NCBI GenBank assembly: GCA_017480325.1
Contig: JAFVAY010000012.1
Coordinates: 87,816 to 151,815 of the forward strand
Direction of reading: 5' to 3'
DNA from: Clostridiales bacterium
GTDB taxonomy: Bacteria > Bacillota > Clostridia > Saccharofermentanales > Saccharofermentanaceae
DNA length: 64,000 nt
Positions 50,630 through 59,930 of this stretch are shown one piece after another. The notes beneath the pieces are model-generated. The model did not search any database and had not been told where the DNA came from. It was given only the letters and a program-made list of their open reading frames with translations. How positions within the stretch are numbered: position 1 is the first letter of the stretch; the number at the start of each line of letters is the position of its first letter. The position numbers and the translations under genes were made by a program.

Positions 50630-51226
50630 CTTATAAAGAATATACTTGACCAGATCGCAGGTCTGTTCTCTCATATAGTCACGGGTGGCTTTATCGGGAT
50701 CGAAGTTCATGCAGTAATGACAGTGGTTTTCCATTACACCTATTGCTATACGAAGATCCTCGAATGAATGCGGTTTGGTTTTTAACATATCGGGAAACTT
50801 CTCATACAGTTCTTTAAGAGCCCGCTCAGTAAAGTCATTATATAGCTTTGCCACATCACTGTCTGTATGGCGTAGCCCTTCAAGTTCTTCGTGGATGTCG
50901 AAGTATTTATGGTGTATTTCCTCGAACTTTATAAGCGCCTTAGTGATATCCGTCTTTAATATATCGACTTCTTTGATGTCGGCAAAATCAGCAATATAAG
51001 AGAACCCGTATTCCAGGGCTGCCAGCAGAAGCTCCTTCTTGTCCTTAAAATACCTATAAGCCGTACCTACCGAGAGTCCGGCGGCTCTTGCAATCTCATC
51101 TACAGTTGTATCGTGATAACCCTTCTCGCTGTAAGTCTTAAGTGCAGTGACAAGTATCTTCTGTCTCGTCTTAGACGCTCTCGTCTGAATCAGTTCACCG
51201 CCGGTTATTCTCTGTGTTTCCTTCAT
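50624..51226 (-). CDS. TetR-family transcriptional regulator
   Basis: 200 residues: VDEIARAAGLSVGTAYRYFKDKKELL (about 42-67) is the DNA-binding domain, with a long helical C-terminal part containing HCHYC. The start overlaps the AKR stop (ATGA), so both come from the promoter before the AKR. Its own operator is probably the TGAGA dyad there; whether it also reads the GTTAG boxes is unknown. Confidence 0.87.
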   Translation of the reverse strand: MKETQRITGGELIQTRASKTRQKILVTALKTYSEKGYHDTTVDEIARAAGLSVGTAYRYFKDKKELLLAALEYGFSYIADFADIKEVDILKTDITKALIKFEEIHHKYFDIHEELEGLRHTDSDVAKLYNDFTERALKELYEKFPDMLKTKPHSFEDLRIAIGVMENHCHYCMNFDPDKATRDYMREQTCDLVKYILYKS

Positions 51227-52158
51227 TTTTTACGTTCCTTAAGCACAAATGCCCTGAATATATCCGCTCCCATTATCTTAACGTTGGCACTGTCCGCCGC
51301 TTTCTCAAGTCTTCTTATCTCCTCTTCCGTAAGCTTTATACCGGAAGCATCGGCGAGATCGTTTACCTGCGAGGGTTTCCTGCATCCTACCATGGGAACT
51401 ACACCTTTGGAAGCGCAGAAAGCCATCGCCACCTGCGGAACCTTGATGTTATGAGAAGACGCGATCTCTATCATAACACTGTAAACCGGCTCGAGCTTTC
51501 TTACCTTACGATTGAAAGTGAACTTCATTGGAGATTTCTTTCTGACTCTTGGATCGACAAGAAGTCCTTCTTCAAGCACTGCCCATCCCCAGAATGAGAT
51601 ACCGTTATCTTTACACCACTTAAGAAGTCCATTTCTCTCCCATTCCCTGCAGATTATACTGTAGTGATTCTGTACACCGTATAGCGGAATGCCGTGAGCT
51701 TCCAGTATCGCCTTAGATCGCTCACACTCCTCAAGAGTAAAGTTGGATACACCCACGTTCTTAATCTTCCCTTCTTTATAAAGCTCAATGATCTCATTCA
51801 GATGCTCTTCTATATCTGTAGGAAGATGAAGCCAATAAATGTCCACATAATCTCTTTTGAAGTCATCAAGATCTTTAAGAAGGGATCTTCTCACGCAGTC
51901 CTTCTTATAGTGAGTGAAAGGCGTGTATTTGGATGATATGATCACGTCCGACGTTCCAAAATGCCCTATCATTTTCTGCGCCTTCCCGAAGCCGTAATCC
52001 CTTGCAAGGTCAAAGACCGCGATGTCCCTTCTCTTCGCTTCCTCCATCGCTTCTATGATCACCTCATCTTCAACATAGCTGCCGCGAATCGCTTTACCGT
52101 ACATTTTGCCGCCCCAGGCATTAGTCCCTATAACGGCTGCAGGATCGTTAATATTCAT
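51223..52158 (-). CDS. aldo/keto reductase
   Basis: 311 residues. FDLARDYGFGKAQKMIG holds Asp and Tyr, SSKYTPF the Lys, and IYWLHLP the His of the catalytic tetrad; the NADPH-binding end is VPMVGCRKPSQVNDLADASG. Two-gene unit with the TetR regulator that follows. Confidence 0.88.
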   Translation of the reverse strand: MNINDPAAVIGTNAWGGKMYGKAIRGSYVEDEVIIEAMEEAKRRDIAVFDLARDYGFGKAQKMIGHFGTSDVIISSKYTPFTHYKKDCVRRSLLKDLDDFKRDYVDIYWLHLPTDIEEHLNEIIELYKEGKIKNVGVSNFTLEECERSKAILEAHGIPLYGVQNHYSIICREWERNGLLKWCKDNGISFWGWAVLEEGLLVDPRVRKKSPMKFTFNRKVRKLEPVYSVMIEIASSHNIKVPQVAMAFCASKGVVPMVGCRKPSQVNDLADASGIKLTEEEIRRLEKAADSANVKIMGADIFRAFVLKERKK

Positions 52159-52176
52159 ACTCTTTCACCTCATAAA

Positions 52177-52190
52177 TGAGAATTATCTCA
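52177..52190. promoter_or_regulatory. dyad upstream of AKR-tetR unit
   Basis: TGAGA-N4-TCTCA, extendable to eight-base arms with one mismatch (AAATGAGA facing TCTCACTT), 18 bp upstream of the AKR start; a likely operator for the TetR of this unit. Confidence 0.5.
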
Positions 52191-52242
52191 CTTTTTGATT
52201 ATATTATAACCAGAGCATGAATCCTGTCAAATTAAAAATGAA

Positions 52243-52635
52243 TCAGAACTCTACGATTTCCGGAGCTTTTGTGAACGAACTGAATGACGCTTTCGCGTTC
52301 TTAAAGTAGAATACTTCGGTATTTCCGTCGTCCGCCGAATACATACTCTGTAAAGAAGGATATGCTTCGAGCATCGACTGACGTGCTTCCCTTCTGTCAT
52401 CTTCTATGAGTTCGCCCGAGACTCGAAGCCACTCACCGTCCTTAAATGCACATATTTCAGCCTTGGGATTGGCATGCAGCTGCTTAGACACATCTTTTAC
52501 CTTCCCTGTCTGAATATAAAGCCTGCCTTCAAATATATGCGCCGTGCCGAAAGGCCTTACTCTCGGCTGATCGCCATCCACAGTAGCAAGATAGTAAGTA
52601 CCTGCATCCTTCAAAAAATCAACTACTCTCTGCAT
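52243..52635 (-). CDS. pyridoxamine 5'-phosphate oxidase-family protein
   Basis: 130 residues from ATG 52635, where AAGGAGG lies 8 nt upstream. VVDFLKDAGTYYLATVDGDQPRVRPFG and LYIQTGKVKDVSKQLHANPKAEICAF are the FMN-binding strands of the split-barrel fold. Small stand-alone members bind FMN or F420-like cofactors and reduce unknown substrates. Twenty-two bp after the ABC exporter. Confidence 0.88.
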   Translation of the reverse strand: MQRVVDFLKDAGTYYLATVDGDQPRVRPFGTAHIFEGRLYIQTGKVKDVSKQLHANPKAEICAFKDGEWLRVSGELIEDDRREARQSMLEAYPSLQSMYSADDGNTEVFYFKNAKASFSSFTKAPEIVEF

Positions 52636-52657
52636 TTTTGATGCCTCCTTAATATAT

Positions 52658-54316
52658 TTATATAACTTTTCCTTCATTCATTGATAAGGTTCTGTCCGCG
52701 ATACACATCGTCGATGCACGGTGGGACACCAGAATAACAGACTTATCCTTGGACGATTCCTTCAGCGCTTTCAGAATAACCGCCTCGTTAAGGCTGTCGA
52801 GACTGCTTGTGGGTTCATCGAGAAGCATAAACGGAGCATCGTGAAGGAACGCTCTCGCCAGGCCGATACGCTGTCTCTCACCGCCTGACAAAGTACTTCC
52901 AAGCTCCCCGACCTGCGTCTTGTAGCCATTCGGAAGCGTCATTATGAAGTCGTGAATCGATGCTTTCATGCAGGCTTTAATAACCTCATCGTCGGTGGCA
53001 TCGAGCTTCCCAATGCGGATATTATTCGCGATGGTGTCCTTGAACATCTGCGTCTCCTGGGTCATGTAGCTTTCCATGTCCCGAAGATTATCGGTATTTA
53101 TCTCCTCTACATCTCTTCCGGATAGTGACACTCGCCCGCCGTCAGTCTTCCAGAATCTCATTAGAAGCTTCAGAAGCGTTGATTTCCCGCAGCCGCTGGG
53201 ACCTACTATACCCACTATCTCGTCCTTGTTAACATCCAAAGAAACGCCACGCAGCACCGCTTCTTTGCCGTAAGCAAAAGTAACATCCTCTGCCTTAGCC
53301 CCTTCGTAGAGCACCTCTTCCTTCCCTGTAATATCCTCCGTCTCCGGCTTCTCGTCGACTATGGAAAGGACTCTAGCGCCCGAGGCAACCGTGCTCTGCA
53401 ATGTAGTTCCGAGAGCAGACAGGGCGGTTACAGGACCGAAGGATGACATAAGCGCGATAAGGGGAATCAGGAAACCGTCAAAGCCGACAGATCCTGAATC
53501 ATATAGAACGAAGCAGACAATAAGCATCGCGATATCCGATATCCAGATCAGCGAATTGGCAAGTGCCATATTCGTTCCTATAAGTTTATTCAACACACCC
53601 TGTTTTGAAGAAAGGGCATTTGTCTTCTCGCTTATCTCGTTAAGTCTTTTTGTTCCGCCTTCGTACTGCAAGGTCTCATCTATACCTCTGATACTCTCGA
53701 GCATATGAGACGAGAGAGCACCAGACTCCCCGCGAAGATCGTCGCCGAGAGTTCCGCTTCTTCCCGATATCACGATCGGAAGCACTACACCGATCAGAAT
53801 GAATGACAGAAGAGCCACGACTCCGAGCAAAGGGTGGAAGCTTCCGATATAAAGACACATTATCGTCTCAGTGACAATCGCGATACAAATCGGAGAGATG
53901 GTATGTGCATAGAAAACTTCCAGAAGTTCAACGTCCGAGGTGATAAGAGAAATCAGGTCTCCCTTATCCCTGCCTTCAAGCTTCGCCGGGCAGAGCCTTC
54001 TTAATGCCATAAAAACTCTATCCCTGATAATCGCCAGCAAAGTAAAGGCTATATAGTGATTTGTCCTCTGCTCCGAGAACCTGAATACCGCTCTAAGGAG
54101 CGCGAACAGAAGAAGCAGAATCGCGATAGTCTTATAAGAGATTCCTGTATCGATACCGAGTCCGTTAAGTACCGCGTAGCCTCCCAATATCGGAATAAAC
54201 TGCGCAGTCAGAAAACCTAAAGTGCCGAGTATAACCGCGAGCGTCATGAATCCTGCAAGGGGCTTAACCAGAACGAGCATACGAAGCAGAACTTTTACTT
54301 TATTGGTCTTATTCAT
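52658..54316 (-). CDS. ABC exporter, fused membrane/ATPase subunit B
   Basis: 552 residues from ATG 54316, which overlaps the partner's TGA and has AGGGAGG in front. Six-helix exporter domain (about 1-300), then ATPase: Walker A GPSGCGKST, signature LSGGERQR, Walker B FMLLDEPTSSLD, and VSHRAST. Resembles CydC-type half-transporters and pairs with the next gene as a heterodimer. Confidence 0.9.
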   Translation of the reverse strand: MNKTNKVKVLLRMLVLVKPLAGFMTLAVILGTLGFLTAQFIPILGGYAVLNGLGIDTGISYKTIAILLLLFALLRAVFRFSEQRTNHYIAFTLLAIIRDRVFMALRRLCPAKLEGRDKGDLISLITSDVELLEVFYAHTISPICIAIVTETIMCLYIGSFHPLLGVVALLSFILIGVVLPIVISGRSGTLGDDLRGESGALSSHMLESIRGIDETLQYEGGTKRLNEISEKTNALSSKQGVLNKLIGTNMALANSLIWISDIAMLIVCFVLYDSGSVGFDGFLIPLIALMSSFGPVTALSALGTTLQSTVASGARVLSIVDEKPETEDITGKEEVLYEGAKAEDVTFAYGKEAVLRGVSLDVNKDEIVGIVGPSGCGKSTLLKLLMRFWKTDGGRVSLSGRDVEEINTDNLRDMESYMTQETQMFKDTIANNIRIGKLDATDDEVIKACMKASIHDFIMTLPNGYKTQVGELGSTLSGGERQRIGLARAFLHDAPFMLLDEPTSSLDSLNEAVILKALKESSKDKSVILVSHRASTMCIADRTLSMNEGKVI

Positions 54317-56052
54317 GCGCGTCCCTCCCTGCCGAATTCTTCCAACTCTTTTTGTGTTTCCCAAAGTTTCCTATACTCGGGAGAGCTTTCCAACAGCTCG
54401 TCATGCGTGCCCGCGCCCTTAAGAAGACCGTTATCAAGGCAGAAGATCCTATCCGCATCCTTAACGTTGGCAAGGCGGTGTGTGATCATGATTATCGTCT
54501 TGCTCTGCGAGAGCTTTCTTATCTCGTTAAGAATTACCTCTTCACTCTCGACATCGATATTGCTTGTCGCCTCGTCGAAAATATAAATCTTCGAATCATG
54601 AAGAAGTGCCCTCGCCAGAGCGAGCCTCTGTTTCTGCCCACCCGACAGATTTCCGGCATTCTCAGAAAGCTTCGTATCAAGCCCGTTCTCGCTCCTAAAG
54701 AAATCTGCGATATTGCATTCTTCAAGGCAAGCCCAAAGAGATTCATCAGATGCAAATGGATCGGCAAGAAGGAGATTCTCCCTTACTGTTCCCTTGAAGA
54801 ACACGCTCCCGAGCCCCACATACATCACGTTCTTAAGAAGGCTCTCTTCGACAATATCTCCGATGGAAACTCCGCCTATCAGGACTTCACCGGAAGTTAC
54901 TGTATTACGTCCCATTATCAAAGATGCAACCGTAGATTTACCGCTGCCGCTCTCGCCCACAATACCGGTAAATCCGCCCTCTTTGATACTCATGTTGATA
55001 TCGTGGAGCACTTCTCTGTCGGAAGTATAGGAGAAGCTTAAATTCTTCAATTCGATATCGTGTCCGTCTTCAGGGAATACGGAAGTCTTTGAAGAAGGCT
55101 CCTCTTCCGACAGGAATTTGAAGATCTTGTCGCTTGCCGCCATGCCGTTCATCGCCACGTGAAAGTAACTGCCGAGTTTTCTCATCGGGAGGAAGAAATC
55201 TGCCGACAGAAGGATCATAAACACAACTGCCGCAAGTCCTATCTTGCCGTCTATAAATGTCTTTCCAGCAAGTGCAATACCCAGCGCCGCTCCGCCGTAT
55301 GCAAAGAAATCCATAATGATTATGGAATTTAACTGCATCGTCAGAACCTTCATTGTTACTACACGGAAATTCTCGGACTCTCTGTTCATTTGCTCGTTCT
55401 TAAACCCGTCAGCCTTGTACGTCTTTAAGGTTGTCATTCCCTGCAGATTCTCGAGGAAAGTGCTGCCGAGCTTTGTGTACTGGTCCCAGTACTTGGACAA
55501 GATCCTTTTCGCTATCTTCTGCACCATCATGATGGCTCCCGGAATAAGTGGCACGCATATAAGAAGCACGGCTGCAACCTTGAAGCTACCCGCAGCACCG
55601 AACATAAAGAACAGGGTTATGGGAGCCAGAAACGCATAGAAGAACTGAGGAACATACTGACCAAAGTAGCTCTCGAGCTGCTCCACTCCCTCTACCGATT
55701 CCTGTACCAGCTCCGCGGTGGTGGCATGCTCTCTGTAGGTGTTCCCGAGCTTAAGAAGCTTCTTATATATCTGCTCTCTCATCACCCTTTTGACGGTCTT
55801 GGATGCGAGGTAACTCATGCGTATCGCGCCTTTGGTGACGAACCATCTGACAAGAAGACACAGAACGAGCAACCCGACCTTGATCAGCATAGTCTGAAGC
55901 AATTCGCTGTTGCCGTAGAGGCCGTCAACCGATAATGATATTATGCCTATCATAACGGCGTTCAGCAGAAGCTCAAGCCACTGAAGGAGGATATTCCCGA
56001 AGATGTATTTCTTGCTCTCCGGGCACATAACCATTAGTCTTTTGTCAAACAT
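54313..56052 (-). CDS. ABC exporter, fused membrane/ATPase subunit A
   Basis: 579 residues, CydD-like half-transporter: six helices (about 15-305, with RQxYxxLxxLG-type EQIYKKLLKLG coupling segment), Walker A GESGSGKST, signature LSGGQKQR, Walker B IYIFDEATSNID, and ITHRLAN. No clear Shine-Dalgarno, but TATAAT lies about 40 bp upstream. The substrate could be a thiol such as cysteine/glutathione (CydDC role) or a peptide; no cydAB is visible. Confidence 0.88.
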   Translation of the reverse strand: MFDKRLMVMCPESKKYIFGNILLQWLELLLNAVMIGIISLSVDGLYGNSELLQTMLIKVGLLVLCLLVRWFVTKGAIRMSYLASKTVKRVMREQIYKKLLKLGNTYREHATTAELVQESVEGVEQLESYFGQYVPQFFYAFLAPITLFFMFGAAGSFKVAAVLLICVPLIPGAIMMVQKIAKRILSKYWDQYTKLGSTFLENLQGMTTLKTYKADGFKNEQMNRESENFRVVTMKVLTMQLNSIIIMDFFAYGGAALGIALAGKTFIDGKIGLAAVVFMILLSADFFLPMRKLGSYFHVAMNGMAASDKIFKFLSEEEPSSKTSVFPEDGHDIELKNLSFSYTSDREVLHDINMSIKEGGFTGIVGESGSGKSTVASLIMGRNTVTSGEVLIGGVSIGDIVEESLLKNVMYVGLGSVFFKGTVRENLLLADPFASDESLWACLEECNIADFFRSENGLDTKLSENAGNLSGGQKQRLALARALLHDSKIYIFDEATSNIDVESEEVILNEIRKLSQSKTIIMITHRLANVKDADRIFCLDNGLLKGAGTHDELLESSPEYRKLWETQKELEEFGREGRA

Positions 56053-56107
56053 CTAATACCAACTGAATTTATATATTTAACACAATTATACATTAAGTTA
56101 TCGTAGA

Positions 56108-56944
56108 TTAACTGTTTTTGAGCAGTTCCCAGAAGCAGATGGCACTGGCTGCAGCAACATTAAGAGAATCAACACCGTGATGCATAGGGATCATAACCCT
56201 ATAATCACAGGCGCTTATGACATCCTTGGGAAGACCCGTGCCCTCAGTGCCTAAGATAACGGCTATCTTGTCATTAGAACGTATTTCTTCGCTGTCTACA
56301 CTAGTAGAATCCTCGGTTAATGCCATGGCTACGGTCTTATATCCGTAAGCCTGTAGTGTCTTGATCAAAGCTGTCCCACGAGAATCATCATATGCCGTCC
56401 TGATCCATGGAAGCTTGAATACAGTACCCATGCTCACCCTGGAGACACGCCTTGTCAGAGGATCAACAGAAGGGTGAGTCAGAAGTGCGCCATCCATCCC
56501 AAGTGCAGCCGCAGAGCGTATTATGGCACCTACATTGACGGGATTAACTACGTCATACAGAACCGTGATCCTCTTATTTTTCTGACAGAACTCTCCTATA
56601 GTAATCTCCGGTTTTCTTCGAAGCGTCATCCAGAGGCCTCGAACCAGAGCATACCCGGTAATATCCGAGATAACATCATGCTCGGCTGTATATATAGGGA
56701 TCAAATCAAGCACTTCTCGCCCGAAGTTTCTTTCTATACACTCGAACACAGGTGTGGCTTCGACCTAGATACGCCCCTTCTCCACCAGCATGGATACCGG
56801 TTCGAAGCCTGAATCCAGCGCACTTATTATGACATTAGCGCTCTCTGCGAGAAACATCCCGGAATTATATAACTGAGTCTCCGTCGCCTTAGAGAAAATA
56901 TCCAACTCAGAAGCATTCTTATCCTTGATCTCGATATAGTTCAA
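56108..56944 (-). pseudogene. TrmH/SpoU RNA methyltransferase interrupted by TAG
   Basis: A continuous frame from TTG 56944 encodes NYIEIKDKNASELDIFS ... FLAESANVIISALDSGFEPV ... MLVEKGRI, then TAG (56765-56767), then VEATPVFECIERNFGREVLD and a complete SpoU domain (LYDVVNPVNVGAIIRSAAALG, ILGTEGTGLPKDV, IPMHHGVDSLNVAAASAI). The substrate-binding N-domain and catalytic domain are both intact apart from this one codon, which a single G-to-T change from GAG would create. A GTG at 56749 might restart translation of the catalytic part (213 residues). Confidence 0.8.
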
Positions 56945-56965
56945 TTAAGGTCGACCTTTTTATCT

Positions 56966-57085
56966 TTACTTTTTTTTGTTAAACCCGAACATAGTAATTA
57001 TATACGCGATGAGGATAAAGGTCACTGATAAGAATATTAGTACCCAGCACGATTCCGCCTGTAAGATTAACCATAAGACCGATGA
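56966..57085 (-). pseudogene. possible remnant of a membrane-protein tail
   Basis: The minus strand gives KIIGLMVNLTGGIVLG in one frame and VLIFLSVTFILIAYIITMFG then FNKKK-stop in the next; joined they look like the last helix of a membrane protein with a lysine tail. No start or ribosome binding site. Weak evidence. Confidence 0.3.
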
Positions 57086-57088
57086 TCT

Positions 57089-57718
57089 TTACTTACGCTT
57101 ATATCCGCAGTCGCAGTACGGACCTCCTGATGCCAGCGTATAATCTCTTACGAATACACTGGCTCCGCCCATTTCGGACATAGTATAGTCAAGATGACAC
57201 ATAGCCGGAACCAGATCATAGAAGCCGTTCTCCTTCATAAGCTTACATATTCCACAGGTGTAGAAACGCGCTTCATATCCGCTTCCATCCTCATATGGGA
57301 GAAAATCCATGTTCCATGAATAAGGATTACGATCGCCGGCTTTAAGATCGGCAGTAGCCTTCTGCTTTCTGATATCTTTGTCACTGAATTTGATCCTTCC
57401 GGCTTTCCTGCAGAACCATCTTGTTGCCGGAGTTGTCATGGCATGCTCATAAAAGTCAGTAAGCTCCTTAACATCGGGCCTTCTGTCCATACTCTTAAGG
57501 ATAGCAACAAGAAGAGCACAGTTTACGATGTTAGTCTTGAACCGATCCCCCTTCTCGAACTCCGGGAGCTTTGAGATGATTTTACGATACTCGGGCTTCG
57601 CATCCTTAATAATTCTCTTAGCCGTATTCTTGTCATACTTAAGATCCGTAAAGAGTGCATCCCTGAAGGTCTTCTTATATATAATCCACATCCCCGCCGG
57701 CATACCTGAACACTTCAT
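57089..57718 (-). CDS. ATC-hydrolase-family protein
   Basis: 209 residues. The C-terminal half matches the L-2-amino-thiazoline-4-carboxylate hydrolase family: FYTCGICKLMKENGFYDLVPAMCHLDYTMSEMG ... YTLASGGPYCDCGYKRK, with the conserved Cys-rich end. Paralogue of 27886-28485. The start overlaps the stop of the small membrane gene before it (ATGA). Last gene of the zinc-ribbon operon. Confidence 0.78.
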   Translation of the reverse strand: MKCSGMPAGMWIIYKKTFRDALFTDLKYDKNTAKRIIKDAKPEYRKIISKLPEFEKGDRFKTNIVNCALLVAILKSMDRRPDVKELTDFYEHAMTTPATRWFCRKAGRIKFSDKDIRKQKATADLKAGDRNPYSWNMDFLPYEDGSGYEARFYTCGICKLMKENGFYDLVPAMCHLDYTMSEMGGASVFVRDYTLASGGPYCDCGYKRK

Positions 57719-58020
57719 AGAGCATCATTCTCCTTTCGCTTAGTAAGAGGCTCGGGGATCGACCTCGTAACACCCTCATAGGGATTCTCACCGTATCTTG
57801 AGAAGAAATAGCTCCTCTCTACGAAAGGCATCGCATCCTCGACACTCGTGTAATTGATACCGTACTTCGAATACTCGTCTATTGTACAGGTACTGTCACC
57901 GAAGTTGTTGTACTTATTGATGATCTTATAGATAATAAAGATCGCCATACCGATCCCCGTCAGGGCCCATATAGACAGAAAAATAATATTCGGTATTAAC
58001 ATATCTGAGCCGATATTCAT
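57715..58020 (-). CDS. small single-helix membrane protein
   Basis: 101 residues: one N-terminal transmembrane helix (about 9-33) and a polar cytoplasmic tail with NPYEGVTRSIPEPLTKRKE. Unknown family. It starts on the base after the zinc-ribbon protein's stop and overlaps the ATC-hydrolase gene, so the three are tightly coupled. Confidence 0.65.
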   Translation of the reverse strand: MNIGSDMLIPNIIFLSIWALTGIGMAIFIIYKIINKYNNFGDSTCTIDEYSKYGINYTSVEDAMPFVERSYFFSRYGENPYEGVTRSIPEPLTKRKENDAL

Positions 58021-59178
58021 TTACGCCTGCCTCCTCTTAACGAACTTGAACATCCCCTCTTCCTGTGTCAGCTTCAGGTTCACCCTGATCTTATTAAGTC
58101 CGGCCCAACCACTTATCAGACCGGATATTCCGATGACCATCAGGATACCGGTAATGTAAGTTGATACAGGAGTAAGTGCACCGAGACTTCCGTTATACAT
58201 TCCGATGAAGAAGTATGCCGTCAGCGCCATGAACAATACCGATAGCACGATACCTACCCATGTGATTTTCTTAATATTCCACGGGAACGTGCCCACTACC
58301 TTGCCCGACTGACCGGTAACCATGATCGTATACGGCTTGCCTTCGTACCTGAAGGTAAAGAACCACACCGGCAGCATCATATAAAGAGGATCATCCATGA
58401 TATCGATCCACCTTATTGAGTCCTCTATCTTCACCTTGCGTGCCTTGATCGTCTTAAGCACATCCTCCTCGAAAAGCTTATGACACCTCTGCGCAGCCGA
58501 GTTCTTAAGATCGATATAAGTAAGATCAGAAGTATTGGAATAGAAGCCGTTAAGATAGTCCTCATCGAATTCCTTGGCCTCATCAAGGTAAAACGGTTCA
58601 AGCTTGCTACTGACTGTATCGTTAAGTATTCGTGACCCGTCGATAGGAAGATTGTTAAGCTCCACATTGCCCGCCCTAGAATACCAAAGCTTGACAGACA
58701 TCTTGCCTCTTTTGACCTCACCGCTTAAGATATCAGCTTCGGTATAGTTAGCATTAACGATCCAGTAAGGGATATATATTCCTCTTATATTATCAGGGGT
58801 AAGCATATCCTTTACTTCCTTAGGAACGAATGGATTCTTTAAGAATCGCATATTAATGCATTTGATTGCTTCTTCCTTAGTGATCTTAAAAGGTATCAGC
58901 CCATCAGGCCTATACTCCTCAGATATCCTGCTGAAGGCAATGGCGGGATTACCGCAGTAAACACAGAAGGTCGAAGCTTCGGTGTCGCTTGTAATGACCT
59001 CAGCACCGCAGTGATCACAAGTATATACGCGGGTGCTGTAGTACTTAGAATTAAGCTTAGCGCTCTTATCCTCGACGTCCTCAGGACTGTATCTATTACC
59101 GCAGACAACACATTCCAGCATCTGAGACGCCGGATTGAAAATTAATTTACCTGAACAACCGGAACAAAGAACAGCCAT
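58021..59178 (-). CDS. zinc-ribbon membrane protein
   Basis: 385 residues. Two N-terminal zinc ribbons (C-S-G-C ... C-V-V-C-G at 5-27; C-D-H-C-G ... C-V-Y-C-G about 54-76). A large cytoplasmic domain with GIYIPYWIVNANYTEADILSGE and LPVWFFTFRYEGKPYTIMVTGQSGKVVGTFPW follows, and two C-terminal helices (about 308-328, 337-358). The PYW/PVW...F pattern is typical of TFIIB-zinc-ribbon proteins of unknown role, often near phage-shock or SPFH genes. Confidence 0.8.
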   Translation of the reverse strand: MAVLCSGCSGKLIFNPASQMLECVVCGNRYSPEDVEDKSAKLNSKYYSTRVYTCDHCGAEVITSDTEASTFCVYCGNPAIAFSRISEEYRPDGLIPFKITKEEAIKCINMRFLKNPFVPKEVKDMLTPDNIRGIYIPYWIVNANYTEADILSGEVKRGKMSVKLWYSRAGNVELNNLPIDGSRILNDTVSSKLEPFYLDEAKEFDEDYLNGFYSNTSDLTYIDLKNSAAQRCHKLFEEDVLKTIKARKVKIEDSIRWIDIMDDPLYMMLPVWFFTFRYEGKPYTIMVTGQSGKVVGTFPWNIKKITWVGIVLSVLFMALTAYFFIGMYNGSLGALTPVSTYITGILMVIGISGLISGWAGLNKIRVNLKLTQEEGMFKFVKRRQA

Positions 59179-59195
59179 AAATCCCCCTATATCGT

Positions 59196-59924
59196 CTAAC
59201 CGTTCTCGTACTCTTCCATCAAGCTCTCACGCTCGGCTTCTATCTCGGGAGTCACATAACCGGCCCAGGTCTCGGGACGACCTACCATCGGTCTGTCCGT
59301 ACCTTCCTCTCCGTTATTAAATACTATGATATGTAAGCCTACGTTATCGGGATCCTCTGAGTCCTCGTATACGGCAGCGAAGTAAACACTTTGATCCGTT
59401 CCCCACAGATCTCGCATAACGAATGTATAGAAGGCCTGAGTATCGCTCTTGGGCCTTTTATTCCCACCGCCGGGCACAAGATATCTTCCTGTTTGGATAG
59501 AGGTATCGACCTCATAATCACCCTCGTCAACATCATCTATAAGCTCTAGAAAAGCTTCGATATCATTAACTGTCAGATCCTGATCCTCTATTACCGTCTG
59601 AGCCATAAGCTCGTATAAGCCTTCAGCATCCTTGTCGACAATTGCCTCATAAGCAGCATCTCTGATGGAGGACGGTGCCTGATAGTTCTTCTCCTTTTCG
59701 CTGAAGTCAACATATATAAAGAACCACGCCACAAACAGCCATGGCGCCACAAGCATAATGATGCCTATAACAAGACCTACGGGATGCGTCTTACGCCCCG
59801 CCTTCTTAGCCTTATGCCTTCTTACAAGAGATATTATGATCAGCGTAACGGCAATCAGAGACAGAAATCCCGCGATGCCTAAGATGATTGCGATAATAAT
59901 AACGTTAAGAGCAACAATAAACAC
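59196..59924 (-). CDS. membrane-anchored protein, DUF5104-like outside domain
   Basis: 242 residues: two N-terminal helices (5-34 and 47-72), then an outside domain beginning SSIRDAAYEAIVDKDAEGLYELMAQTVIED and rich in Asp/Glu (LIDDVDEGDYEVDTSI). The helix-then-strand pattern resembles DUF5104/NTF2-like domains, tentatively. Seventeen bp before the zinc-ribbon gene. Confidence 0.55.
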   Translation of the reverse strand: MFIVALNVIIIAIILGIAGFLSLIAVTLIIISLVRRHKAKKAGRKTHPVGLVIGIIMLVAPWLFVAWFFIYVDFSEKEKNYQAPSSIRDAAYEAIVDKDAEGLYELMAQTVIEDQDLTVNDIEAFLELIDDVDEGDYEVDTSIQTGRYLVPGGGNKRPKSDTQAFYTFVMRDLWGTDQSVYFAAVYEDSEDPDNVGLHIIVFNNGEEGTDRPMVGRPETWAGYVTPEIEAERESLMEEYENG

Positions 59925-59930
59925 AGTTAA

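Noticed and set aside
54313..56052. Naming the ABC pair cydD/cydC
   Set aside because: The half-transporter architecture fits, but many heterodimeric exporters share it and no cytochrome bd genes are present, so the symbols are not justified.
56765..56767. Genome-wide recoding of TAG (pyrrolysine or suppressor)
   Set aside because: The LysR gene at 12399 and the copper gene at 31381 end in TAG and have normal C-termini there; a single mutation explains the TrmH case better.
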